The notes under the pieces are model-generated. The model was given only the letters and a program-made list of their open reading frames with translations. It was not told the DNA's origin and made no database searches. A stretch of DNA of 64,000 bases. Source: Leishmania mexicana MHOM/GT/2001/U1103. Lineage: Eukaryota; Euglenozoa; Kinetoplastea; Trypanosomatida; Trypanosomatidae. Shown piece by piece: positions 11,132 to 24,000 of the stretch. A program made the translations under genes and the position numbers. The stretch spans positions 38,594 through 102,593 of the forward strand of contig NC_018321.1 of NCBI RefSeq assembly GCF_000234665.1. The letters are read 5' to 3'. Positions within the stretch are counted from its first letter, which is position 1. Every line of letters starts with the position of its first letter.

Positions 11132-13421
11132 AACGTGCACGAAGGGGGGCGGCAAGCACAGCACAGCCGACTGGGTAACTGGCACGGTCTGATGCTGTTG
11201 TTTCTGTGGGACCTTGGAGCCCACAGAATCATGGCTCCGCGTATACTTGCTTTTCGGAACGCTGGCACTGTGTTCAGTCACGCTTCGAATTCGCAGAGGA
11301 GCACCCTTCCACCACCGCGGCACACGGGTTCATCCGATCTTTGAAGAGCCGCCGGTGCCGGTGAATTTACGCACCCCCTCACATCCGCCCCTCGGCGCCC
11401 CCCTCCCCCGTTATAATCGGTTGGCTTGCACGAGCTCAATGCTTTCCGTTACGTTTGGGGCGACTGAGAATGGGTGATGGGCGACGGCAGCCCCCTTCCC
11501 TCTCGCCTTTCAAACGGAAAGCATGTCTTCGCCCTCCCTCCTCCCCCCTGTCCCCGACGAAAGGGATAGCTGATAGCAGGGCGGCGGCGGCGGGAAGGGT
11601 GGGGCATTCTCAGAAGAAAAAAGCTAAGCCCCCCACCTTGTGTGCATACACAGATGTATATGTGTGCATGTGCCTGCACGCCTTCACCCGTGCTTGGCCA
11701 CAGCGATGGTGAACATGGTGGGCGCGACGAAATGCCCAGAGATGTGGGCCGCGGCAGAAAGGGAGGGGCGAAAGGAGGGCGGGTAGGGGTCCGTGACGCC
11801 AGAGAGGACTAGCAACAACAACGAGAAACAAAGGTCAGGGGGCGGGGGGCGGGGCGGAAGCAAGAAACAACGTGGGCAAAGAAAACGAGCGGAAAATACG
11901 AAAAGACGGCACTCGCCTCACGCACTCACGGACCCCCCTCCTCCTCCTCCCCCTCCGCCCCAATATACCACGCACGCACTCGTGCGCAGAGAGAGCTCAT
12001 GTGAGAGGGAGCGGTGGGAGCACCGGAGAAAGTCGAGGAAGAGAGCAAAGAATTGTGTGTCGACACAGAGGATGCGGGATAAGCAGGAACAGAGAGGGGG
12101 TGGGGGTTAGGATGGGGTGGAAGACAACAGCCGAAGAGAGACAAGAATAAATGTCTTCGTGTTTTCTTGCTTGACGTGTATGAGAAGTTGCGGGTTCGCA
12201 AAGTCGGATGCGGGCGCAGCGAAATACATGTACAGGCGTATACATGTTCACGTGTGTGCGTGCGCGCGTAGGCGTACCTATGTACAACGGAGAGCACGGG
12301 GAGGATGCACACAAAAGGAAAAGAACAAAACCACGGAGAAGACACGCACGCACACACACGCTCACATACAGGTGGCAGGAGAGCGGGCGGGTTCGCACAG
12401 AGGGAGGGAGAGAAAGCGAGGGGTGGGGCATGGTGTATGGTTGTGAGAGCCCAAAGCAGAGAGAGAGAAAACACAGAAAGGGCAGACCAGACGCGCGCAC
12501 ACGGTGGTTTTATAGAACGCGAAGAAACATACCAAGAGGGCATTACCTGCACTCGTCAACCGCACACACGCACACACACGTATACGCGTCCAAAGTGTAT
12601 ACTCGAACCAGGAAACATGAACAGCACAGACCAGGAAGCGAGGGAGAGGGAGGAGGGTGTGCGAGTGTAAAGACCGTTCGCTTATACCCGCCACACTCCT
12701 CGGCGAAACAAGCAGAAGAGCATGTGGAGAGGAAACCCGGAGAAGCTCTCCGGGCGACATACAAAGCGGCAAGGGCGCAGAACAGCAGGGAGTGGGGGCG
12801 TCCAAATATAACTAGATGTGCATACAGCACGTTGCAAGGCCATGCGTGTGCGTGCGTGCGCACAGGTCGCCACGGACACCTCCACACAGAAAAGCCTCTA
12901 CACCTGTCAAGCAGCATAAGCGGTCCTCGTCACGTCGCCCACGCCCTATCGCATGGACTCCCCCTCCCTCTCGCGCAAGCCCCTTCTTCAGCCCCCACAC
13001 ACACACAACAACGAACACTATCGGGAGCAACACGCACACACACAGCACCGCGCCGATGCTCAGAGGCAATGGCACGCAGGGGTGTGGCACACGGATACAG
13101 ACACGCACACGCCAACAAAAAGAAAACGTACACCCCTTCGGCCCGCCCTGCCGCGCACGCCCGTGTGCATCGGGCCACGACGGCGGCAGGTGCGCACAAC
13201 ACCGTGAGAGACGCGGAAACACACGAGAGACGCAGCGCCTCACCGGCGCAAGACTGGCCATCAAACCCGCACAGAGAGACAACGCTCGTCGGAGAGCCGC
13301 AACACGGCAAGCACGCACACACAGGAGACGCTCCCCCTCCCTACTAAGCCGGAACTGTTAACGACGTCCGTCCGCACGACTACAACGCATGCAACAACCC
13401 CCAAACCGCTCCATGAGAGCT

Positions 13422-13803
13422 GGTCGGACAGAGAAGGGGTGCGGGGTAGGAGTGGCCGTGGTCATGTCTGCCGATACCCCTCACGCACAGAGGGGGAGGC
13501 AGTGGCACCATTCTCAGCCGAGGCACAGGTGAACGCGCTGTCGCACACACGCTGCTCCCCTCTCCCGCGTCGCACATCTCAGAAGGCGGTGGGGGGCATC
13601 TGTGGAGGGGCGGGGGTGACGGCGGAGTCCGAATCGGCACGCCTTGCACTAAGCGCACACATCATCCCGCTCGCGTCATGCTGTGCGCAGCCATTCACTC
13701 AACCCCGCCACGGAGCGCACACAGCACAGAGACGTGATGCGAAGCAAAACAAGCCTGCCACCACCGGCACAGCTGCCGAAGGCGAGCTCCCGGCTCCCCC
13801 AGA
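13422..13803 (-). repeat. Conserved 382-bp cyclase 3' UTR block, copy 1
   Basis: The first 382 nt after the stop codon of the hidden cyclase. The same block follows AC2 (20637-21018), AC3 (29295-29676) and AC4 (34355-34737), but not AC1 or AC6. Confidence 0.9.
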
Positions 13804-13892
13804 CTACGCCTCATCGGTCACATCCTCCGCCAACGGCTCCAGCAAGCTTGGGCGGCGGCGGCACCCTAGCTTCATCGGCATTCGCACAACGA
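13804..13892 (-). CDS. Receptor-type adenylate cyclase ACX, 3' end only (truncated by gap)
   Basis: The last 29 codons plus the stop of a cyclase gene, identical in reading to the C-termini of AC2-AC4 (ending in the residues EDVTDEA). Coding sequence runs straight into the N gap at 13893. The other side of the gap starts in DNA homologous to the region about 620 bp upstream of AC1. The body of this gene is therefore missing from the assembly rather than degenerate. Confidence 0.9.
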
Positions 13893-13992
13893 NNNNNNNN
13901 NNNNNNNNNNNNNNNNNNNNNNNNNNNNNNNNNNNNNNNNNNNNNNNNNNNNNNNNNNNNNNNNNNNNNNNNNNNNNNNNNNNNNNNNNNNN
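13893..13992. other. Assembly gap (100 N) hiding a cyclase gene body
   Basis: Exactly 100 N, a conventional placeholder of unknown length. The left edge is inside a cyclase C-terminus and the right edge is inside cyclase 5'-upstream DNA. The true gap should hold about 4-5 kb. Confidence 0.95.
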
Positions 13993-15246
13993 CTGGTGGG
14001 TCGGAGAACTGAGACGGAGCGCAAGGGAGGCACAGTATAGGGTGACGGACGGTGGGAGTCAGGAAGAGCCGGAAGGTGCTGAGAAGATCTGTGCATCGGT
14101 GTGTGCGTGTGTGCGCGCGCGCAGATGCGTGGGAGGGGTAAGAGGCGGAGGGACGTCGAGTGGGCAGGGAGAGACACGGAAGAAACGGTGGAGCATGAAG
14201 GGCAGCGGCAGGCAGCACAGGTGGTGCCCAGATGCCCAAATACGTGCAACTCTGGTGCTTGCGTGTGCACGAGTTGCGTTCATCGCGCCTGCCCGCCGCA
14301 TGGGCGCGCACACGTACACAGAAGTCCCCCGTCGGAGCCCTCCAGCGGCTGCCGGTGCCGCTCTTCGGTGGTCGCGTATGGAAGGTTTTCGTTCGCTGTC
14401 CTCAGGGTTACCTCCACGGGCAGTCCGCCAAATTTTCGGTACTTCGCTGTTGCCTCATGAGCGTCACACGCATACTCATTAGGTGGCACTACTGCTGTAG
14501 AAAAGGGGACATACAAGGAGACACGCCCCGCGCGCAGGAGGAAGGGGGAGGACATCGACGCCGTGGGCATGGCACCCTCTCCCGGCTCCGGGACAGCGAG
14601 GTGCCGGCATACACGAAGCAAAGAGAAACGCGAGGAGAAGCGACGAGGGAAGAAAAAGGCGGTGTCGCCGTGCCACGTCGCCGCCCACCCACCCCACCAC
14701 GGCACCGGCGGAGCGCACACACACACAAACACGCAGGGCGATGCAAAGAGATTGGGAGAGCCGGCGTGTGAGCGTGTCCACGAAGTGGCCGCCGTTGAGG
14801 TGGAGAAGGAAATACACAGCCGCAGCCGCCGTCTACCAGCACCACCATATGCCTCGGCACGGCCCCAGCCTGCGGACAGTGGACGGAGGGACGGACGGAG
14901 GAAGGGGAGGCAGCCCCAATGTCACACAGCAAGAGAAGCATAGGAGTAAGGAGAGAACAAGGGCTGCGCTGTGCGCAGCGCCTTGAGACGAAGACCGAGC
15001 AGCGATTCGCGCGTGAAGCGAGGGTGGGGAGTGGGAAGAACGCGGTGCAGGGACAGCTCCGCAGGGGAGGGCAGGTGGGGTAGGAGACTTCCGGAGAGGA
15101 CGTGAAGAAGGACGCCACACGCGGCACAGCACACCGAGCTCGCTCTCCAGCCTGTCACCATCTATCATGAGCAAGTCCGCAAGCATATGCATGCACACCG
15201 CCACAGCGCCTCTGCCGCTGTTGCACCACGGCTACATCCTGGTCGT

Positions 15247-16367
15247 CTAGGGTGAGCCGTCCGGCCGTCGAATTGGGGCATGCGCCTTACAGGTCCTCCC
15301 GCTCCTTCCTCGCGCCCTCTTCGCATACGTGCGGCGCGGTCGGCGCCAGACGGCCACGGATGGGCTACATGCCTTCAGCTGAGAGTAAGCCGCGGCCAGG
15401 GTCCTGCTCGAGGGCAGAAGCCGTGGCGTCTGTCGTGCGGGTAATAAGGGGGTGATGGCCTAGGTGCATATCGGATGGCTCGAGGAAGTCGGCCAGCAGC
15501 AGGCGAGGGCCTTCTGAGACCCTGCACACCCTGCCGCCTGCGTGCCATGCCTCCTCCTCCATCGCTTCAGACGGCGGCTTTCCATAGCAAGGTGTGGGGG
15601 CTCCTCACATGGGAGCCTGGAGGACTCAGTGGTGCCGTTCGGGGGTGCTCTCACCACGCTTCTGAGGCCTGCACCACATCAGCCCAGCTGGTCGGATGTA
15701 GAACGTGCCGCATCCTTCGCCCACGCACCGTGGGACTGACAGGTATGGTCCTCCCCGTGCCTTTCTCGTCCACCACTCTTGCTCCTCTCGCCTCCGCATG
15801 TCTTTCTTGCCTGCTATACAACATGGCGTCTGTGACTGACAGCGCATGCACACAGTGCTCGCATTTTCGGACCATGGGGCCTGTTTCAGAGCGCCGATGT
15901 TGCCTGGGGAGAGGGGGCGTGCTGGCTTGCCCGCGTGCGCCGCGACAAGCGGGACGCTGCAACGAGCCTGTGGTGGCAGGGGAATTCAACACTCTCCTCA
16001 ATTTGCACGCCGTTGATACAAGCCAGGTGTGCGTCCCCCGCTGCTGAGCCCTCGGCCCGATGCGTAATGGCCCGGTGCCAGCGCCATCATGACTGCATGT
16101 CGCGTTTGGCACCGCACCAGCCCAGCCCGCCGACGCCAACCGTCCACAGCTGCACCCAAGGCCAGGCTGCAGGCTCCTGGCATCCCCACACAAAGCGGGC
16201 ACTGGGCCCTGAGATGCCACGGTGAGGTGACCGGCATCTTCCGGAAGTCGAACAAAAGAAAAATACCGCCCTAGCCATCCGTTTGCGCGCGCTGCCCCTC
16301 TGGGCTTCCGCCCACTCGCACAGAGGTGAAGGGGAGGAGTGGGGAGGGGTTGGCATCGCATCCCCTA
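15247..16367 (-). mobile_element. Probable SIDER2-like degenerate retroposon, copy 2
   Basis: Same element as at 8000-9120, carried along with the 7.1-kb duplication and therefore not an independent insertion. It would lie in the 3' region of AC2. Confidence 0.5.
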
Positions 16368-18306
16368 CCGCTGCCCACACATCAGCACGAACCGCCGCGC
16401 GCTCGCAGGGTGTGGAGGGACGGAGCCAGGCTGGGCCACGCCGTGGGAAGGGGGCATCCACTTCGTGAGGCAGCAGGGGCATAAAAGCGCGGCAGGCGAA
16501 CGTTGCGCGTTTCCGCCGCCAAAGACAGCTTCGCTATCGTCTTGATGGCGTTGGACACCAAGCGCTGCGCCCCGCGCCGCCAGCAGCGCTTGCCAAGGAA
16601 TGTCTGCCCCACCCCCCAGGCCAATGCGAAGGAGCTCGTCGCCCGTTTTCATCAGCCGTGCCTCCTTGCCTGGTGACGCCGAAAGATCGGCAACCCTGAT
16701 GCGTTGCAGGATGACGCGCGCCGTCGACACCAATATCAGCACCCACCTCTTCTTCCGCTGCGATGAGTGTGCCCACCAACACGTCTGTGGGTGAGCCCGC
16801 CGGGTGCTCGTCGAGGTTTCCTCCGCCGTGCATCACCTTCGTCAGCGCCGGGGTGGTGGGCATCTTTGCTTTCGGCGTCGCCCCTCTCTTGGCACCAAAC
16901 CCGCTGGGCTGGGTCAGGTGTCCGCGAGGTCTCTCGTTGGCACTGCTGTGCGTGGTGGCCTTCTGTCGACGTTCAATGCCTGGCTGCGAAGGCGGCAACC
17001 ATGAATGAGCCAGTGGCGGTCGCTGCCCCTCTCTGTTGCCTGGTGCGCACGCCCATATGTGTTGGATCGTGCTTTTTTTTCGCTCGGGTTCGGCTTCCAT
17101 GGGGCGACTCTGGCGGCGCCGAGTCTCACACGTGCGGCGGCGCCCTCCCACGGCGAAATCCGTCTCAGATGCCCGAGAGCCGGGGCCCGCGTAGAAACAG
17201 TTGGAAGCAAAGCAGGCGTGATGGGCCCGCCCGCTGTTCGACTGCTTCGGCCATCGATACGGTTAGAACGGGGAGAGTGCTTCGTCTCAGCATGGCGGGG
17301 GTCGCAAAGTAGGGCTGTGCAACACGGCCCATCCCCAGGTTCGGAGTCTTGCCCGCGGTGGAGCCACCGCCTTCGAGCTCCTTCAATCCCTTTCCCGATT
17401 GGGAAACTGGCGTAGGCGTTTGGGGCCTCTTCGTGGCACGGGGTCTCGTCCGGCTTCGTCTCGCGCGGTCATTGTCGGGCTTGCGTCGTCTCCCCGGGCT
17501 TCTGGTCCGCATGTTTTCCGCCGCCGCCCATTGACACAATGGGCGGTTTGGTGGGGGCGTGCGTCTGTGCTGGTCCCGTCGAGCGCGGTGGTGTTCTCGC
17601 CGCTGGCATCGTGCACTGCCCCAGCGCAACCGCGGCCTTGCAACAGCCCCTTCGCTTTGGCCTGGTGGGCGGAGAAATAAATGCAGCCCCCTGCGGCCCG
17701 TATGGCGACCGATCCGACAGTTTCAGCGCACCCAGCCTTCGTCTCTTCAGCGTCACGGGGGCACACCGCGATCAGCGATACGAGAGGAGAGAGCGCCGCG
17801 GCTCATCGCCGTTGCCCCAGGCCTCTCCATTCCTTGCGGTTCTGCCGGGCCAAGAGACTTCGGTTTTTGCGTCCATCCGCGAATGTAACGTGAGCTCCGC
17901 CCGTTTGACCAGGTAAGATGACGCGTCCGTCTTCGTCGAGGAGGGGGAGGGGGGAGGGGGAGAAGGCAGCGGTGCCTCCCCGCGACAAGCCACGGATTAC
18001 TCCCTCCGTTTTCTATGGAGCATCACATAGCTGTCGACACGAGGCCGGACCGCCGCCGAGTAGCGCCCCCACTCATCGATGGTAGCGCGTCTCTTCTCTC
18101 TTCGCAGCCGACCCCATTTGCGAGATCGTTGGCGAACACTGGCGATGTCTGCCGATGCGGGGCGGAGGTGCTGTGAAAAACGGAAGACGGGCAGGGCGAC
18201 GGCTGAGAAAGTGAGCTGCAGGCCGCTTCCTGGACGGATGGCAAAAGGGGGAGAAGGAGGCGCAGGAGAAGGAGAGTGGTGTCGATGGTTCAGGTTACAT
18301 AGATGT

Positions 18307-18310
<4 letters not shown>

Positions 18311-18346
<36 letters not shown>
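18311..18346. repeat. GT microsatellite (18 units)
   Basis: GT array of 36 nt, the shorter counterpart of 11084-11127. Confidence 0.95.
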
Positions 18347-18350
<4 letters not shown>

Positions 18351-20636
18351 AACGTGCACGAAGGGGGGCGGCAAGCACAGCACAGCCGACTGGGTAACTG
18401 GCACGGTCTGATGCTGTTGTTTCTGTGGGACCTTGGAGCCCACAGAATCATGGCTCCGCGTATACTTGCTTTTCGGAACGCTGGCACTGTGTTCAGTCAC
18501 GCTTCGAATTCGCAGAGGAGCACCCTTCCACCACCGCGGCACACGGGTTCATCCGATCTTTGAAGAGCCGCCGGTGCCGGTGAATTTACGCACCCCCTCA
18601 CATCCGCCCCTCGGTGCCCCCCTCCCCCGTTATAATCGGTTGGCTTGCACGAGCTCAATGCTTTCCGTTACGTTTGGAGCGACTGAGAATGGGTGATGGG
18701 CGACGGCAGCCCCCTTCCCTCTCGCCTTTCAAACGGAAAGCATGTCTTCGCCCTCCCTCCTCCCCCCTGTCCCCGACGAAAGGGATAGCTGATACCAGGG
18801 CGGCGGCGGCGGCGGGAAGGGTGGGGCACTCTCAGAAGAAAAAAGGTAAGCCCCCCACCTTGTGTGCATACACAGATGTATATGTGTGCATGTGCCTGCA
18901 CGCCTTCACCCGTGCTTGGCCACAGCGATGGTGAACATGGTGGGCGCGACGGAATGCCCAGAGATGTGGGCCGCGGCAGAAAGGGAGGGGCGAAAGGAGG
19001 GCGGGTAGGGGTCCGTGACGCCAGAGAGGACTAGCAACAACAACGAGAAACAAAGGCCAGGGGGCGGGGGGCGGGGCGGAAGCAAGAAACAACGTGGGCA
19101 AAGAAAACGAGCGGAAAATACGAAAAGACGGCACTCGCCTCACGCACTCACGGACCCCCCTCCTCCTCCCCCTCCGCCCCAATATACCACGCACGCACTC
19201 GTGCGCAGAGAGAGCTCATGTGAGAGGGAGCGGTGGGAGCACCGGAGAAAGTCGAGGAAGAGAGCAAAGAATTGTGTGTCGACACAGAGGATGCGGGATA
19301 AGCAGGAACAGAGAGGGGGTGGGGGTTAGGATGGGGTGGAAGACAACAGCCGAAGAGAGACAAGAATAAATGTCTTCGTGTTTTCTTGCTTGACGTGTAT
19401 GAGAAGTTGCGGGTTCGCAAAGTCGGATGCGGGCGCAGCGAAATACATGTACAGGCGTATACATGTTCACGTGTGTGCGTGCGCGCGTAGGCGTACCTAT
19501 GTACAACGGAGAGCACGGGGAGGATGCACACAAAAGGAAAAGAACAAAACCACGGAGAAGACACGCACGCACACACACGCTCACATACAGGTGGCAGGAG
19601 AGCGGGCGGGTTCGCACAGAGGGAGGGAGAGAAAGCGAGGGGTGGGGCATGGTGTATGGTTGTGAGAGCCCAAAGCAGAGAGAGAGAAAACACAGAAAGG
19701 GCAGACCAGACGCGCGCACACGGTGGTTTTATAGAACGCGAAGAAACATACCAAGAGGGCATTACCTGCACTCGTCAACCGCACACACGCACACACACGT
19801 ATACGCGTCCAAAGTGTATACTCGAACCAGGAAACATGAACAGCACAGACCAGGAAGCGAGGGAGAGGGAGGAGGGTGTGCGAGTGTAAAGACCGTTCGC
19901 TTATACCCGCCACACTCCTCGGCGAAACAAGCAGAAGAGCATGTGGAGAGGAAACCCGGAGAAGCTCTCCGGGCGACATACAAAGCGGCAAGGGCGCAGA
20001 ACAGCAGGGAGTGGGGGCGTCCAAATATAACTAGATGTGCATACAGCATGTTGCAAGGCCATGCGTGTGCGTGCGCACAGGTCGCCACGGACACCTCCAC
20101 ACAGAAAAGCCTCTACACCTGTCAAGCAGCATAAGCGGTCCTCGTCACGTCGCCCACGCCCTATCGCATGGACTCCCCCTCCCTCTCGCGCAAGCCCCTT
20201 CTTCAGCCCCCACACACACACAACAACGAACACTATCGGGAGCAACACGCACACACACAGCACCGCGCCGATGCTCAGAGGCAATGGCACGCAGGGGTGT
20301 GGCACACGGATACAGACACGCACACGCCAACAAAAAGAAAACGTACACCCCTTCGGCCCGCCCTGCCGCGCACGCCCGTGTGCATCGGGCCACGACGGCG
20401 GCAGGTGCGCACAACACCGTGAGAGACGCGGAAACACACGAGAGACGCAGCGCCTCACCGGCGCAAGACTGGCCATCAAACCCGCACAGAGAGACAACGC
20501 TCGTCGGAGAGCCGCAACACGGCAAGCACGCACACACAGGAGACGCTCCCCCTCCCTACTAAGCCGGAACTGTTAACGACGTCCGTCCGCACGACTACAA
20601 CGCATGCAACAACCCCCAAACCGCTCCATGAGAGCT

Positions 20637-21018
20637 GGTCGGACAGAGAAGGGGTGCGGGGTAGGAGTGGCCGTGGTCATGTCTGCCGATACCCCTCACG
20701 CACAGAGGGGGAGGCAGTGGCACCATTCTCAGCCGAGGCACAGGTGAACGCGCTGTCGCACACACGCTGCTCCCCTCTCCCGCGTCGCACATCTCAGAAG
20801 GCGGTGGGGGGCATCTGTGGAGGGGCGGGGGTGACGGCGGAGTCCGAATCGGCACGCCTTGCACTAAGCGCACACATCATCCCGCTCGCGTCATGCTGTG
20901 CGCAGCCATTCACTCAACCCCGCCACGGAGCGCACACAGCACAGAGACGTGATGCGAAGCAAAACAAGCCTGCCACCACCGGCACAGCTGCCGAAGGCGA
21001 GCTCCCGGCTCCCCCAGA
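20637..21018 (-). repeat. Conserved 382-bp cyclase 3' UTR block, copy 2 (AC2)
   Basis: Directly follows the AC2 stop codon and matches the blocks after ACX, AC3 and AC4. Confidence 0.9.
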
Positions 21019-24000
21019 CTACGCCTCATCGGTCACATCCTCCGCCAACGGCTCCAGCAAGCTTGGGCGGCGGCGGCACCCTAGCTTCATCGGCATTCGC
21101 ACAACGACCACCTCGCAAGACACGCTCGCACTCCGCGAATTGTGCTCCTCTGAAGGCCGCCGCGACGCCTGAGCTGTGAAGGGCACCACCTCATCATGGA
21201 ACCCCGCGGTGTTAACGCTCAAGCTTCCCTTCTTACTCGATGAACCCCTTGAGAGTGTCAGCCCATTCAACGTCGATCTCCTCCAGAGACGCGACTCGCG
21301 CATCGCAGACGGTTCCGCAGAGGGCGGCACCGCTGTCAGCCCCGAATGCCGTGCCCTCGCGCCGTCTGCGACAAAGCTGCCCTCACCCAGGAACGGGTTC
21401 AGCAATCCACTAGAGATAAAGTTCTGTATATCTCCTGACACCCCAGCCTCGTTGTTGCGCATCTGCTGGCGGGCCTGCGACACCGTCGTAATGCGAACCG
21501 CAAGACGGTTCACCAGCCCCTGGCAGTAGTCCTCCTCGCTCACAGCACGACTCCGCGGCGGCGCGCCAACGCCCCACTTGCCCAGCAGCGGCTGCAGCTC
21601 CCGCACGCGCTGCGCAACGGGGTACGGCGCAAAGCAGCTCGCCAGCACGAAGGCAACGCCAGCAGCAGGGCCGTTCATCGTCCCCACAGACGACAGCAGC
21701 GCGCCTGCAGCGCTCGAGGCCGTCTCCGTCGCTGTCTCATCCGGCACGATCGCCTCGATCTCAGTGCGCAGCGCAGCGTGACGGCGGCCAGGCACAGCGT
21801 TCAGCTGGAACATCTCCACCGCGAACGGCACGCCGCGCAGCCCCTGCGGCCCCATCGCCGTGTGCGCAATGCCCGCGCGCTCGTCGTTCGACAGCGCCCA
21901 CCACGCCGCCTCCGTCGCGATAACCTGCCCGCCATTCGCAACAGCCTCCGTGCGCGCAGCCATGTTCGACGTGTCACCGTAGTAGTCGTACCCCCTCGTC
22001 ACCTCGTCGTACCGGATGTCGGCCAGCCCCGTGTGGATCCCCACGCGCACGCGCAGCCCGCACCACAGCGCAGCGTACTCCTCCTCGCTCAGCTGCGCAG
22101 TCGGTGGCACGTAGTCGTCCAGAGTGTCCACGCGCGCAAGCTCGAGCTCGCGGTACGCGCTGTCCAGCGCCGCAGTACCCCAGCCGTACCTCAGCAGCTT
22201 CGTCTGGATCTCGCACGCAAGGCTCACAGCGCTGTGCGCGCTCTTGCACGCGATCATGAACGAGTCGCCGATCGTCTTCACCTCGTAGCACCCGTACTTC
22301 TTCACCAGCTGCCGGATCACACGGTGGTGCGCAGCAATCGCCTCAGTCATCAGCTGCGGCAGCGCCGCCCACAGTGCAGTGCTGCTCTCGATGTCCGTGA
22401 AGACCAGCGTCACCGGCTCGTCACCGTCCTTCGGCGCGGCGTCGTTGTCGCGGCCTTCCCTGCAGCAGTACAAGCCCAGGGGAATAACCACAAGGAAGAC
22501 CACAGTGAGCAGAACGAGGCCAACAATGAGGCCGTTGCGTTGCGAGGGCGTCAACTTATCTAATTTTAGGCGTGGCCGATACTCCATCGTCGGTGTGCTG
22601 GGAGAAGAAACCTGCGGCACCGTCGGGTCCAGCATCCGCTCCATCGACAATATCACGATGCTCTGAGCGCCGTAGTTCCTGTACAAGCACTCAAGACCGG
22701 TAGTGGTGGTTGTGCAGTTCCACGTAAAGCGGCCCAGGGTCACGCTGTACGCGTTGATGACGCCCTTTTTATAGGCGCTCTCGTGGAGTGAGGTCGGTTT
22801 AGCAAACCCGCCATCCCCGTAGGCCACAGCCTGGATAAAGACGATGGATAAGAGGTCGCGCAGCAGGCCCGGCGTGTGGTTCTCGGGTTCCGGAAAAATG
22901 GCGTTGAACAGCTTCAACAACGGATAAGCCTCGAGAGAGTCCGGCGACGTGTCGCTCCAGAGCGGCAGGTTAGTGAACGACATCAGTCGCGCCTGCACAG
23001 CGTTGAAGTGCTTGGAGAAGGCACGGGTGAGTCTCTCGTATTCATGCGACAGGTCCACAAACGAAATAACCACGATTGCCAGCGGGTTCCTTGACAGGAA
23101 GCTGGCGATCACGTCCACATCATCGTCCGTGACCCCAAGCACAAAGTTTATCATATCAGGCGCAAGCGAGCTCCGCACAGACGTCCCCGACGAGACGGCC
23201 TTGACGATTGGGTTCGGAACGTTGAACGTGGCGGCCGTCTTCCGCGCCACGGCAGTGATGTCCCTCACGTCCGCGCTTGTGTACTCGTGAAGCACAAAGT
23301 TCACAGTTTCGCCAATCGACGTCTCGGCCCTCACAGATAACAACTCCAAATACAAAACGTAAATCTCCTGCTCAAGCGTCGGCATCAGGAACAGGTAGTT
23401 CTCCTTTTTCACCAATATGTTCGGCCGATTAAAGACAGGAGAAATCACCAGCAGTCCACTCAAGTCAATGCTTCGAAGCAGCGGGCCGGTGACCACATCG
23501 ACGGAGTAGTTCAGGTACTCCCAATCAAGCACGTCCTGCGCTGTCTCCCGCGTCACATTCAGCATCGCCGGATTGAACGCTGAAAAGTCCAGGCGCTGTT
23601 TGCTGACGGCAAGTGGGATCACCTTGACCATATCCACAGCGGCTTTCCTCAGCTTCGGGAGATCGGAGAAGTTCAGCGTCAGAACATTCAGCGGTTTTGA
23701 CAGCGCAATCTTGTCCAGATAGCAGGCAGACTGCGGGTAGTTGAAGACAGCTTGCGGTATGGTCACCCACGCCGCGTTGAACACACCTTCGAGAACAGAG
23801 GCACGTCCACCCTGGTTACAGTAGCACACAGCACCCAGGAACTTGGCGATCGCGGTGCACGGGCCACCGTAGTCGCCGATCACAATATCTCCGCCAATCA
23901 CGTACCGGCTCTGATCAAAGAGTCCAGCCTTGTACGTCTTTCGATCCACGGTCCACAGCGATGCATGCAACGTCTGCGCGATCAGCGAGCCAGAGAGCCA

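Larger units (their letters stand above)
6746..13892. repeat. 7.1-kb intergenic repeat, copy 1
   Basis: This stretch recurs at 13993-21107. It begins about 620 bp upstream of AC1 and ends inside the last ~30 codons of a cyclase gene, so the unit spans one whole intercyclase region. The copies differ by a 21-bp indel near 9670, GT-array length, and scattered substitutions such as those near 7335 and 9850. I see no protein gene in it apart from the cyclase 3' end. It contains retroposon-like DNA (about 8000-9120), a GT array and many purine tracts. Confidence 0.95.
13993..21107. repeat. 7.1-kb intergenic repeat, copy 2
   Basis: Second copy of the unit at 6746-13892 (offset 7247, then 7226 after a 21-bp deletion near 16917, and 7215 at the end). 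It contains the intergenic region between AC2 and the hidden ACX and ends in the AC2 C-terminus. No gene is seen other than the AC2 end. Confidence 0.95.

Noticed and set aside
12208..13347. 379-codon plus-strand open frame, repeated in part at 19427-20134
   Set aside because: Thr/His/Arg repeats derived from CA-rich tracts. The copy in the second repeat ends early through a small indel, so it is not under coding constraint.
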